DNA of 64,000 nt from Tessaracoccus caeni (GTDB lineage: Bacteria; Actinomycetota; Actinomycetes; Propionibacteriales; Propionibacteriaceae). The stretch covers positions 49,655 to 113,654 of the forward strand of contig NZ_JARGDO010000015.1 of assembly GCF_029211185.1 (NCBI RefSeq). The letters run 5' to 3'. The notes under the pieces were generated by a model, which saw only the letters and a program-made list of their open reading frames with translations, ran no database searches and was not told the DNA's origin. Made by a program: the position numbers and the translations under genes. Shown in pieces: positions 38,114 through 45,598 of the stretch (the first letter of the stretch is position 1; every line of letters begins with the position of its first letter).

Positions 38114-38995
38114 ATGATCCGCGTGACCATGATTTCCCCCTCCTCCCCCGTTCCCCGCGCGCTCCTGATGAGCCTCGACAAGGCGATGACGCAGCCTCGG
38201 ATGACGGGCGGAAGGCTGGAGACCGGGCACGTCGTGCAGGTGCTGGGTGAGTGCTCGGATCCGTGGGCGCTGCGCGACGAGCTGCGCGGCCAGGCGGGCG
38301 ACGTGGCGGTGGCCGTCGTCGACGAGCCGCTGGCCTCGACGCCGGCACGCCTGGTGATGCTCGACGTCGACTCGACGCTCACCACCACAGAGGCGATCGA
38401 CCTGCTGGCCGAGTACGCCGGGGCCGGCGAGAGGGTGGCCGAGATCACCGAGCGCGCGATGCGCGGCGAACTCGACTTCGGCGAGTCGCTGCGGGAGCGC
38501 GTCGCGACGCTGGCGGGCCTCAGCACCACCGTCTTCGACGAGGTAGCCCCCCGCATGACGCTGTCCCCCGGGGCAGAGAACCTCGTCGCGGCGGCCAAGG
38601 CGGCGGGCGCGAAGATCGGCGTCACCTCCGGCGGCTTCACCCACCTGGTGGCACCGCTCGCCGAGCGCCTCGAGCTGGACTTCTACAACGCCAATGTCTT
38701 GGAGACCGAGTTCCAGGGCGGCGCCGAGGTGCTGACCGGGCGCGTGATCGGCACCGTCGTCGACCGGCAGCAGAAGGCCAAGGATCTGCGTCGATTCGCC
38801 GCCGAGCACAGCATCGACCTAGCGCAGGCCGTCGCGGTGGGCGATGGGGCGAACGACCTCGACATGCTCGCCGCCGCCGGCCTCGGCATCGCCTACTGCG
38901 CGAAGCCCGTCACCGCGCAGGCGGCGGACGCCTCCATCGGCTTCCCTCGCCTGGACGCCGTCGCCCTGCTGGCGTTCGGCATGCCCCGAGCCTGA
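38114..38995 (+). CDS. serB: phosphoserine phosphatase
   Basis: The 293-residue protein is a HAD phosphatase with motif I MLDVDSTLTTTEAIDLLAE (nucleophile and acid aspartates), motif II GVTSGGFTHL and motif III/IV VGDGANDLDMLAAAGLGIAYCAKP, as in SerB. The N-terminal 75 residues would be a degenerate ACT-like domain. It makes serine from phosphoserine. Upstream is the divergent GH13 gene. Confidence 0.93.
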   Translation: MIRVTMISPSSPVPRALLMSLDKAMTQPRMTGGRLETGHVVQVLGECSDPWALRDELRGQAGDVAVAVVDEPLASTPARLVMLDVDSTLTTTEAIDLLAEYAGAGERVAEITERAMRGELDFGESLRERVATLAGLSTTVFDEVAPRMTLSPGAENLVAAAKAAGAKIGVTSGGFTHLVAPLAERLELDFYNANVLETEFQGGAEVLTGRVIGTVVDRQQKAKDLRRFAAEHSIDLAQAVAVGDGANDLDMLAAAGLGIAYCAKPVTAQAADASIGFPRLDAVALLAFGMPRA

Positions 38996-39088
38996 GTTCA
39001 GTCGAGTCCCATCAACCTGGGGGTGTTGCTCCACCGCACGGGGCACGTCGGTATGGTTAGGGGCGCACCACATTCTCAAGGAGGACAG

Positions 39089-40603
39089 ATGTCAGGTCGC
39101 ATTCGTAACGATGCGTTGCGGGGAAAGGTCATGTCGGCTCATGACGCCGCAGCCCTCGTCGAGAACGGATGGAACATCGGATTTTCCGGGTTCACCGGCT
39201 CGGGTTACCCCAAGGAGTTCCCGGAGGCTCTGGCCGCCATCATCGACGCCCATCACAACAAGGGTGAGGAGTTCCGGATCGGCGTGTGGACCGGCGCCTC
39301 GACCGCTCCCGAACTCGACGGCGCCCTCGCGCGCACCGGCGGCGTGTCGTACCGCATGCCGTATCAGTCCGATCCCGAGATGCGCACCGCCATCAACCAG
39401 GGCGTGTCTTACTACCAGGACATCCACCTCTCGCACGTCGGCCCGCAGGTCTCCCAGGGCTTCCTTGGCAAGCTGAACGTCGCCGTCGTCGAGGTGACCG
39501 CGGTCACCGAAGAGGGCTGGCTCATCCCGTCGTCGTCGGTGGGCATGAACCGCACCTACCTCGACTACGCCGACAAGATCATCCTCGAGGTGAACTCGTG
39601 GCAGTCCGAGGGCCTGTACGGCATGCACGACATCTACTCCCCCATCGGCGCCCTGCCGCCCAACCGGGTGCCGCTGCCCATCCAGAACCCCGGCGACCGG
39701 ATCGGCGAGCCCGTCTTCAAGGTGGACACCGACAAGATCATCGCGATCATCGAGACCGACAGCCCCGACCGGAACACCCCGTTCAAGCTGCTCGACGACG
39801 ACTCGCGCGCCATCGCCAACAACCTGCTCGACTTCCTCGGCAACGAGGTGAAGCAGGGTCGCCTGCCCAAGAACCTGCTGCCGATGCAGTCGGGCGTGGG
39901 CAACATCGCCAACGCGGTGCTGCAGGGCCTGCTCGACGGCCCGTTCGAGCAGCTCACCTCCTACACCGAGGTGATCCAAGACGGCATGGTCGACCTGCTG
40001 GACTCCGGCAAGCTCACCGTCGCCTCCGCCACCGCGTTCTCGCTGTCGCCGAAGGCCGCCGAGAAGATGAACGACAACGCGGCGCACTACGCCAAGAAGA
40101 TCATCCTGCGCCCGCAGGACGTCTCCAACCACCCGGAGGCCATCCGCCGGATGGGCGTCATCGCCTGCAACGGCATGATCGAGGCCGATATCTACGGCAA
40201 CGTGAACTCCACCCACGTGATGGGCTCGCGGATGCAGAACGGCATTGGCGGCTCGGGCGACTTCACCCGCAACGGCTGGATCTCGTCGTTCGTCACCCCG
40301 TCGACGGCCAAGGGCGGCGCGATCTCTTGCATCGTGCCGATGGTCAACCACGTCGACCACACGGAGCACGACGTCCAGGTGATCATCACCGAGCAGGGCC
40401 TCGCCGATCTGCGCGGCCTGGCCCCGCGTCAGCGCGCCAAGGTGATCATCGACAACTGCGCGCATCCCGACTACAAGGAGCCGCTGCGCGAGTACGTGAA
40501 GCTGGCGGAGAAGAAGGCCAACGGCATGCACACGCCGCACGACCTGGCCACCGCCCTCGGCTGGCACGTCCGCTTCCTCGAGACGGGCACCATGGCTCAG
40601 TGA
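39089..40603 (+). CDS. acetyl-CoA hydrolase / succinyl-CoA:acetate CoA-transferase
   Basis: The 504-residue protein is a class I CoA-transferase of the acetyl-CoA hydrolase/transferase family. Visible segments include NIGFSGFTGSGYPKEFPEAL, IIETDSPDRNTPF and the C-terminal GGSGDFTRNG...GGAISCIVPMVNHVDHTEHDVQVIITEQGLADLRGL. The glutamate in the conserved ITEQGLADLRG end is part of the family signature. It moves CoA between succinyl-CoA and acetate, a step used in propionic-acid fermentation and acetate metabolism. The ATG at 39089 follows AAGGAGGACAG. Confidence 0.92.
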   Translation: MSGRIRNDALRGKVMSAHDAAALVENGWNIGFSGFTGSGYPKEFPEALAAIIDAHHNKGEEFRIGVWTGASTAPELDGALARTGGVSYRMPYQSDPEMRTAINQGVSYYQDIHLSHVGPQVSQGFLGKLNVAVVEVTAVTEEGWLIPSSSVGMNRTYLDYADKIILEVNSWQSEGLYGMHDIYSPIGALPPNRVPLPIQNPGDRIGEPVFKVDTDKIIAIIETDSPDRNTPFKLLDDDSRAIANNLLDFLGNEVKQGRLPKNLLPMQSGVGNIANAVLQGLLDGPFEQLTSYTEVIQDGMVDLLDSGKLTVASATAFSLSPKAAEKMNDNAAHYAKKIILRPQDVSNHPEAIRRMGVIACNGMIEADIYGNVNSTHVMGSRMQNGIGGSGDFTRNGWISSFVTPSTAKGGAISCIVPMVNHVDHTEHDVQVIITEQGLADLRGLAPRQRAKVIIDNCAHPDYKEPLREYVKLAEKKANGMHTPHDLATALGWHVRFLETGTMAQ

Positions 40604-40608
40604 GTCCC

Positions 40609-40870
40609 TTTCACGCTCTTTGAGGTGCGAAGGCTCAAGGCGAGGAACGAGCCGCAAGCCTGAGCCTCGAAAAGAGCCAGCCTGCGGCCGAACGACAGTC
40701 CCTATCCAGAGGTCGCTGCCTAAGGTCGCGCTGGCTCTTTTCGAGGCTCCGCTGCGCTCCGCACCTCAAAGAGAGTAGATGGGGTTCTTCGCCCTCCCCC
40801 TGACCGTCGAGGCTCGCTTCGCTCGCACCACAAAGAGCGTGATCTGGTCGCACCTCGAAGAGCGTGATGG
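40609..40870. repeat. cluster of palindromic intergenic repeats, copy 4
   Basis: This 340-bp gap between the CoA-transferase and siderophore-interacting genes is filled with at least four partial units. They are CACGCTCTTTGAGGTGCGAAG at 40612, GCCTCGAAAAGAGCC near 40664, GGCTCTTTTCGAGGCT near 40734, and inverted CGAGGCTCGCTTCGCTCGCACC near 40808. The inner part shares CCGAAC, AGTCCCT and GGTCGCGCT with the 24.3-kb copy. No gene is seen. Confidence 0.7.
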
Positions 40871-40909
40871 GTCAGACCAGGGTTGCGCCACCATGATTCC
40901 CGGATAAAG

Positions 40910-40928
40910 TGAGGAATACCTAACCTTA
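40910..40928. promoter_or_regulatory. candidate DtxR/IdeR iron box
   Basis: TGAGGAATACCTAACCTTA matches about 12 of 19 positions of the DtxR/IdeR consensus, with a strong right half (CCTAACCTTA). It ends 13 bases before the ATG of the siderophore-interacting protein, where an iron repressor would block transcription. Confidence 0.55.
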
Positions 40929-40941
40929 TTCAGGAGATTGC

Positions 40942-41769
40942 ATGCCCCCGAAGAATCGCGTCGCGCGTCAGGCCACCGTCGTCGAGGTGGAGCGGATCGG
41001 CCCCCAGATGGCGCGGCTGACGTTCGAGTGCCCGGATCTGGTGGGTGCGGCGCTCCCCCACACCGACCACTACGTGAAGATCCTCTTCCCGCCGGCCGGC
41101 GCCGACTACTCGTGGCCCTTCGATCCCGACCAGATCCGCGCCACCAATCCGGAACAGGCCCCGGTGACCAGGACCTACTCGATCCGCAGCTACGACCCCA
41201 CCACCGGCCGCGCGAAGATCGACTTCGTCGTGCACGGCGACACCGGTCTCGCCGGTCCGTGGGCAGCCAAGGCGCAGCCGGGTGACCAGGTGGGCTTCTT
41301 CGGGCCCGGCGGCGCCTGGCACCCCACCGAGGACTACGAGCACTTCGTCCTGGCCGGCGACGAGGCCGCGGCACCGGCCATCGCAGCCGCCATCGACCGC
41401 CTGCCCGCCGGCACCACCGCGACGGCCTACGTCGAGATCGCCGACGCCGACTCCACCTTCGAGATCCCCCAGCCCAACGGCGTCGAGCTGGTGTGGGTGA
41501 CCCGCGACGGCGCATCTTACGGCTCGGAACTCGCCCGCACGGTACGCACCGCGGGCGTGCCGGCCAAGCGCACCGGCTGGTTCGTGCATGGCGTCGCCGA
41601 GATGGTCAAGGATCTGCGTCGCTTCCTGTTCGTCGAGCAGGGCGTCTCCCGCGGAGACGTGTCGATCAGCGGTTACTGGCGCACCGGCATGAACGAGGAT
41701 CGCTGGCAGAGCACGAAGCACGAGTTCGTGGAGTCGATGGAGTCCGAGGAGGCGGCAGCCCTCAGCTGA
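40942..41769 (+). CDS. siderophore-interacting protein (ViuB-type flavin reductase)
   Basis: The 275-residue protein has the SIP FAD-binding motif TRTYSIRSYDP at about residue 76, the glycine-rich GDTGLAGPWAAKAQPGDQVGFFGPGG and the C-terminal SIP domain (FVLAGDEAAAPAIAAAIDRLP and ISGYWRTGMNED). It reduces ferric siderophores in the cytosol to release iron. A DtxR-like box lies just upstream. CAGGAG precedes the ATG. Confidence 0.92.
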   Translation: MPPKNRVARQATVVEVERIGPQMARLTFECPDLVGAALPHTDHYVKILFPPAGADYSWPFDPDQIRATNPEQAPVTRTYSIRSYDPTTGRAKIDFVVHGDTGLAGPWAAKAQPGDQVGFFGPGGAWHPTEDYEHFVLAGDEAAAPAIAAAIDRLPAGTTATAYVEIADADSTFEIPQPNGVELVWVTRDGASYGSELARTVRTAGVPAKRTGWFVHGVAEMVKDLRRFLFVEQGVSRGDVSISGYWRTGMNEDRWQSTKHEFVESMESEEAAALS

Positions 41770-41806
41770 CCACCGTCCGCCCACCGTCGACGAGGCACTC
41801 ACGTTT

Positions 41807-41835
41807 GGTGGAGACGACCCGCCGTCGTCTCCACC
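41807..41835 (+). terminator. 12-bp perfect hairpin after the siderophore gene
   Basis: GGTGGAGACGAC and GTCGTCTCCACC flank a 5-base loop. It lies 37 bases after the siderophore-interacting gene stop and 17 before the next start. No U-tract follows. Confidence 0.65.
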
Positions 41836-41852
41836 AATGCCAGAATGTGGCG

Positions 41853-42449
41853 ATGAACACCGTGATCTTCGACATCGGCCAAGTGATCATCCACTGGAAT
41901 CCGCGGCTCGCGTTCGAGCAGGCGATGCCGGCGGACGAGGTCGAGGCGTTCATGACCCACATTGGTTTCGACGCCTGGAACAAGTCCAACGACGCCCGAC
42001 CCAGCACTGCGGAGGCCACGGAGGAGCTGGTGCTCCGCTTCCCCCAGGACGAGGCGAAGATCCGCGCCTATCTCACCCACTTCCCGATCACCATCACGGA
42101 TCTCGAGCCGGGTACCAGCGAGGTGATCGCAGATCTTCAGGCCGCGGGGATCCGGCTCGGCGCCGTCACGAACTGGGCGGCCGACACCTTCCAAATAGCG
42201 TTTCGCACTCACGACGTACTCCAGCGCTTCGAAGAAATCGTCGTCTCCGGCGTCGAGGGCGTGATGAAGCCCGCCCCCGAGATCTTCCTGACGGCTTGCT
42301 CTCGTCTCGGCATCGAACCGGCGGACGCGGTCTTCATCGACGACTCCCCCGTCAACGTGACCGGCGCGGAGGCCGTGGGCATGACCGGCATCGTGTTTCA
42401 GTCCGCGGCACAGCTCCGCGCCGACCTCGTCGCACTGGGGCTGCTCTAG
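41853..42449 (+). CDS. HAD-superfamily hydrolase
   Basis: The 198-residue protein has HAD motif I VIFDIGQVII (first aspartate present; the second position is glycine after isoleucine, so D-x-G rather than D-x-D), motif II AVTNW, motif III VMKPAPEIF with the lysine and motif IV FIDDSPVNV. This is the epoxide-hydrolase-like or haloacid-dehalogenase subgroup; members with D-x-G often hydrolyse non-phosphate substrates. The substrate is unknown. Confidence 0.85.
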   Translation: MNTVIFDIGQVIIHWNPRLAFEQAMPADEVEAFMTHIGFDAWNKSNDARPSTAEATEELVLRFPQDEAKIRAYLTHFPITITDLEPGTSEVIADLQAAGIRLGAVTNWAADTFQIAFRTHDVLQRFEEIVVSGVEGVMKPAPEIFLTACSRLGIEPADAVFIDDSPVNVTGAEAVGMTGIVFQSAAQLRADLVALGLL

Positions 42450-42527
42450 GGGCTGGTGAGGCGCCGACATCCCTCGTTTTGCGCTTCTCCACAAGACCCG
42501 CGTATAGTTTCTTCCCGCACCGATCAA

Positions 42528-42603
42528 GCGCTCGTAGCTTAATGGATAGAGCATCTGACTACGGATCAGAAGGTTGGGGGTTCGAGTCCCTCCGAGCGCG
42601 CCA
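42528..42603 (+). tRNA. tRNA-Arg (ACG)
   Basis: The acceptor GCGCTCG pairs with CGAGCGC. The D-loop AGCTTAATGGATAGAGC, the anticodon loop CTACGGA with anticodon ACG, and the T-loop GGTTCGAGTCC are all present. The 3' CCA is encoded. A terminator follows directly. Confidence 0.97.
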
Positions 42604-42609
42604 CGTGAG

Positions 42610-42645
42610 CTGAACCCCAAGGCAATCGCCTTGGGGTTCAGTTTT
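42610..42645 (+). terminator. terminator of tRNA-Arg
   Basis: CTGAACCCCAAGGC and GCCTTGGGGTTCAG form a perfect 14-bp stem with a 4-base loop, followed by TTTTA. Confidence 0.92.
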
Positions 42646-42677
42646 ACCTCCGGCGTCCAAGGTGCCAGGCTGGTCCC

Positions 42678-43403
42678 ATGACTGAGATCTGGGCTCACCG
42701 CGGAGCTACCGAGTTCGCTCCGGAGAACACCCTTTCCGCCTTCGCCAAGGCCATTCAGCTGGGGGCCAAGGGCACCGAGCTCGACGTGCAGCGCACCCGC
42801 GATGGTGAGCTGGTCGTGATCCATGACGAGACCGTCGACCGCACCAGCAATGGTTCCGGGGCGATCGCCGACCTCACGTTCGACGAGGTGCGCGCGCTCG
42901 ACTTCAGCAACGGTTACGCGGACCACGCCGGAGTCCAGATCCCCACGCTGCGCGAGGTGCTGGAACTCCTCGTGCCCACGAACCTGCAACTGAACGTCGA
43001 ACTGAAGGACAGCATCGAGCTCTACCCCGGCATGGGCCATCAGGTGGCCGATCTGGTCGACGAGGTCGGCATGACCGAGAGGGTGCTCTACTCGTCCTTC
43101 AACCATGTCAGCATCGCCGGCCTGCGCGACCGGATCCCCGCCGCGCAGCTCGCCCTGCTCTACGAGGGCATGCTTCACAAGCCGTGGGCCTACGCTCGGA
43201 CGGTCGGGGCGGGGGCGATCCACCCGGTCGGCTTCGCTCTGCAGCATCCCGACCTGGTGCGACGCTGCCACGACACCGGCATCGCGGTGCGCACGTGGAC
43301 GATCAACGACCCGCGGCACATCGTCGCCATGGCGGAGATGGGCATCGACGCGATCATCACCGACTTCCCCGACCGGGCTCTTGAGGCTCTGGAAGGACGC
43401 TGA
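42678..43403 (+). CDS. glycerophosphodiester phosphodiesterase
   Basis: The 241-residue protein has the GDPD signature: AHRGATEFAPENTLSAFAKA with the catalytic histidine and the ligand E/N, ELDVQRTRDGELVVIHDE with the metal ligands and the second histidine, and a TIM-barrel end VRTWTINDP and ITDFPD. It releases glycerol-3-phosphate from deacylated lipids. No signal peptide, so it acts in the cytosol. It ends 3 bases before menB. Confidence 0.92.
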   Translation: MTEIWAHRGATEFAPENTLSAFAKAIQLGAKGTELDVQRTRDGELVVIHDETVDRTSNGSGAIADLTFDEVRALDFSNGYADHAGVQIPTLREVLELLVPTNLQLNVELKDSIELYPGMGHQVADLVDEVGMTERVLYSSFNHVSIAGLRDRIPAAQLALLYEGMLHKPWAYARTVGAGAIHPVGFALQHPDLVRRCHDTGIAVRTWTINDPRHIVAMAEMGIDAIITDFPDRALEALEGR

Positions 43404-43406
43404 CCC

Positions 43407-44303
43407 ATGACCAACCCGTTCAATCCCGAGCTGTGGGACGCCGTCGAGGGCTTCGACTTCACCGACATCACCTACCACCGCGCCAAGAACGTGCCGGCGG
43501 TGCGGATCGCCTTCGACCGCCCCGAGGTGCGCAACGCCTTCCGGCCGCACACCGTCGATGAGCTGTACCAGGCGCTGGACCACGCACGGATGTCCTCCGA
43601 CGTCGGCTGCGTGCTGATCACCGGCAATGGTCCCTCGCCGAAGGACGGCGGCTGGGCGTTCTGCTCCGGCGGCGACCAGCGGATCCGCGGCCGCGCCGGC
43701 TATCAGTACGCCGAGGGCGAGACCTCGGAGAGCGTCGACGCGGCCAAGCTCGGCCGCCTGCACATCCTCGAGGTGCAGCGCCTGATCCGGTTCATGCCCA
43801 AGGTGGTCATCTCCCTGATCAACGGCTGGGCTGCCGGCGGCGGGCATTCGCTGCACGTCGTCTCCGATCTGTCACTGGCCTCCCGCGAGCACGCCAAGTT
43901 CAAGCAGACGGACGCCGACGTCGGCTCCTTCGATGCCGGCTTCGGCTCCGCCTACCTGGCGCGCCAGGTGGGCCAGAAGTTCGCCCGGGAGATCTTCTTC
44001 CTCGGCGACGTCTACACCGCCGAGGACGCCCACCGGATGGGCATGGTGAACAAGGTGGTCGACCACGCCGACCTCGAGAACGAGGCCCTGGAGTGGGCGG
44101 CCAAGATCTGCGGCAAGTCCCCGACGGCCCAGCGCATGCTGAAGTTCGCCTTCAATGCCATCGACGACGGCCTGGTGGGCCAGCAGGTCTTCGCCGGCGA
44201 GACCACCCGCCTCGCCTACATGACCGACGAGGCCGTCGAGGGCCGCGACTCCTTCCTGGAGAAGCGCTCCCCCGACTGGTCCAAGTTCCCGTACTACTAC
44301 TGA
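43407..44303 (+). CDS. menB: 1,4-dihydroxy-2-naphthoyl-CoA synthase
   Basis: The 298-residue crotonase-fold protein is MenB. Diagnostic segments are FDRPEVRNAFRPHTVDELYQALDHAR, the oxyanion-hole region FCSGGDQRIRGR, INGWAAGGGHSLHVVSDL, DADVGSFDAGFGSAYLARQVG and the end PDWSKFPYYY. It closes the second ring of the naphthoquinone in menaquinone synthesis. It is immediately downstream of the GDPD gene. No other men gene is in the window. Confidence 0.95.
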   Translation: MTNPFNPELWDAVEGFDFTDITYHRAKNVPAVRIAFDRPEVRNAFRPHTVDELYQALDHARMSSDVGCVLITGNGPSPKDGGWAFCSGGDQRIRGRAGYQYAEGETSESVDAAKLGRLHILEVQRLIRFMPKVVISLINGWAAGGGHSLHVVSDLSLASREHAKFKQTDADVGSFDAGFGSAYLARQVGQKFAREIFFLGDVYTAEDAHRMGMVNKVVDHADLENEALEWAAKICGKSPTAQRMLKFAFNAIDDGLVGQQVFAGETTRLAYMTDEAVEGRDSFLEKRSPDWSKFPYYY

Positions 44304-44439
44304 ACCCGAGGCCGTCCCGTAGATAGGTGACAACTCGACGTCTAGAGCGGCCTTCAAGCCTGCATAAGGCCTGCAACACCTCCATCCACAGGCGGTAGCT
44401 GGCTACCGATGTCCGTTGAGGCCGCATGGTAAACTCAGG

Positions 44440-44515
44440 TCACTGGGTTGGCGGAGACGTCTAGACCCACATGGTGGCGGGGGAAGTCCCCCGCCATTCC
44501 TTTTCAAGGGGGATC
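44440..44515 (+). promoter_or_regulatory. structured leader of the DUF3800 gene
   Basis: The DUF3800 gene is preceded by a hairpin TGGCGGGGG-AAGT-CCCCCGCCA at 44475-44496, then a T-rich stretch and AAGGGGGA before the GTG. A possible outer pairing GGGTT with GACCC (near 44446 and 44463) lies before it. Conserved RNA motifs are known upstream of DUF3800 genes in other bacteria. Whether this is one of them cannot be decided by eye. It could also be a terminator for menB. Confidence 0.4.
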
Positions 44516-45193
44516 GTGGCCGAACTCAGCATCTTCATCGATGAGTCCGGCCATTTCGACTCATCTCGCGCGGGCTACTACGTCCTCTCCCTCGTCCTCC
44601 ATGAACAGCGACACAGCATCGCCACCGAGGTCGCCGTTCTCGACGCGACGTTGGGCAGTCTCGGTTTCACGAGCGGGCACGTCGTCCACTCCGGGGCAGC
44701 CATTCGTGGCGAAGAGGGCTATCGGGGTATGGACATCGCCGAGCGCAAGGCGATCTTCACCCGCTTCCACGGTTTCGCACGCCGGGTGAATGTCAGCTAC
44801 CAGCACTTTGTCTTCAGGAAGAAGGAGTTCGGCGACGCCCTCAAGCTCGAAGGTGCGCTGGCTCGCCAGTTGGGGCTGTTTCTTCGTCAGAACGCTGAGT
44901 ATTTCCTATCCTTCGACAAGGTGATCGCCTACTACGACAACGGCCAGACCGAGGTGACACGGACGCTGAACTCCGTGTTCAATGCCTTCTTCTTCGACGT
45001 TGACTTCCGCAACGTAAAGCCGAAGGACTACCGGCTCTTCCAAGCGGCGGACCTGTTCTGCACACTCGAACTGCTCCGAGCGAAGCTGGAGGACAGCGCC
45101 CTGTCACGATCAGATCTGTTCTTCTTCCGGTCCAAGCAGGCACTACAGAAGGACTACCTACGCAAGATCATAAAGAAGCGATTTGGCTCATGA
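44516..45193 (+). CDS. DUF3800 domain protein
   Basis: The 225-residue protein begins AELSIFIDESGHFDSS, the DUF3800 signature with acidic residues, and later has VIAYYDNGQTEVTRTLNSVF and FQAADLFCTLELLRAKLE, which match the conserved RNase-H-like core. Function is unknown; members often sit beside mobile elements and defence genes. Start is GTG at 44516 behind AAGGGGGA. The surrounding genes are housekeeping, so it is probably an isolated insertion. A long hairpin follows. Confidence 0.8.
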   Translation: MAELSIFIDESGHFDSSRAGYYVLSLVLHEQRHSIATEVAVLDATLGSLGFTSGHVVHSGAAIRGEEGYRGMDIAERKAIFTRFHGFARRVNVSYQHFVFRKKEFGDALKLEGALARQLGLFLRQNAEYFLSFDKVIAYYDNGQTEVTRTLNSVFNAFFFDVDFRNVKPKDYRLFQAADLFCTLELLRAKLEDSALSRSDLFFFRSKQALQKDYLRKIIKKRFGS

Positions 45194-45202
45194 ACCCCCT
45201 AA

Positions 45203-45242
45203 CCGCTTGCTAACCCACCGAAGTCGGTGGGTTAGCAAGCGG
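45203..45242 (+). terminator. 18-bp perfect hairpin after the DUF3800 gene
   Basis: CCGCTTGCTAACCCACCG and its exact complement flank an AAGT loop, 9 bases after the stop. No U-tract follows, so it may be a transcript-end stabiliser or a terminator of the weak type. Confidence 0.75.
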
Positions 45243-45284
45243 CTAAGCCGGAGGTTCCGCGTGGCACGACGAGCGCGCAAAGAG

Positions 45285-45319
45285 AATCGGCCGCCCAGGT
45301 GAGACCTGGGCGGCCGATT
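45285..45319 (-). terminator. terminator of tRNA-Ser(GCU)
   Basis: AATCGGCCGCCCAGGT and its complement form a 16-bp stem with a 3-base loop, downstream of the leftward tRNA-Ser. Confidence 0.85.
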
Positions 45320-45324
45320 TCCGC

Positions 45325-45418
45325 TGGCGGAGGTGGCGGGATTTGAACCCGCGAGAGGGTTGAAGCCCTCAACCCGCTTAGCAGGCGGGCGCCATAGACC
45401 GGACTAGGCGACACCTCC
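45325..45418 (-). tRNA. tRNA-Ser (GCU)
   Basis: Read leftward, the acceptor GGAGGTG pairs with CACCTCC. The anticodon loop CTGCTAA gives GCU, the long variable arm (GTTGAGGGCTTCAACCC) is that of a class II tRNA, and the T-loop GGTTCAAATCC is normal. The 3' CCA is encoded. Confidence 0.96.
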
Positions 45419-45598
45419 AGCTTCGGGCAAGCCTAGCCGAGCGACGATCAGCCCGCCAATCGAGCCGATCTGTGCCCGCCGAGCCTCGACAGGAGCCCTC
45501 AAAGCAGGCCGACGACGCGGGGTCCGGCACACCCGACCTCGCCGCTGACAGGGCCTGTCACCGCACGCCACTACACTTGCCCGGAGGAGGAGAGACAC

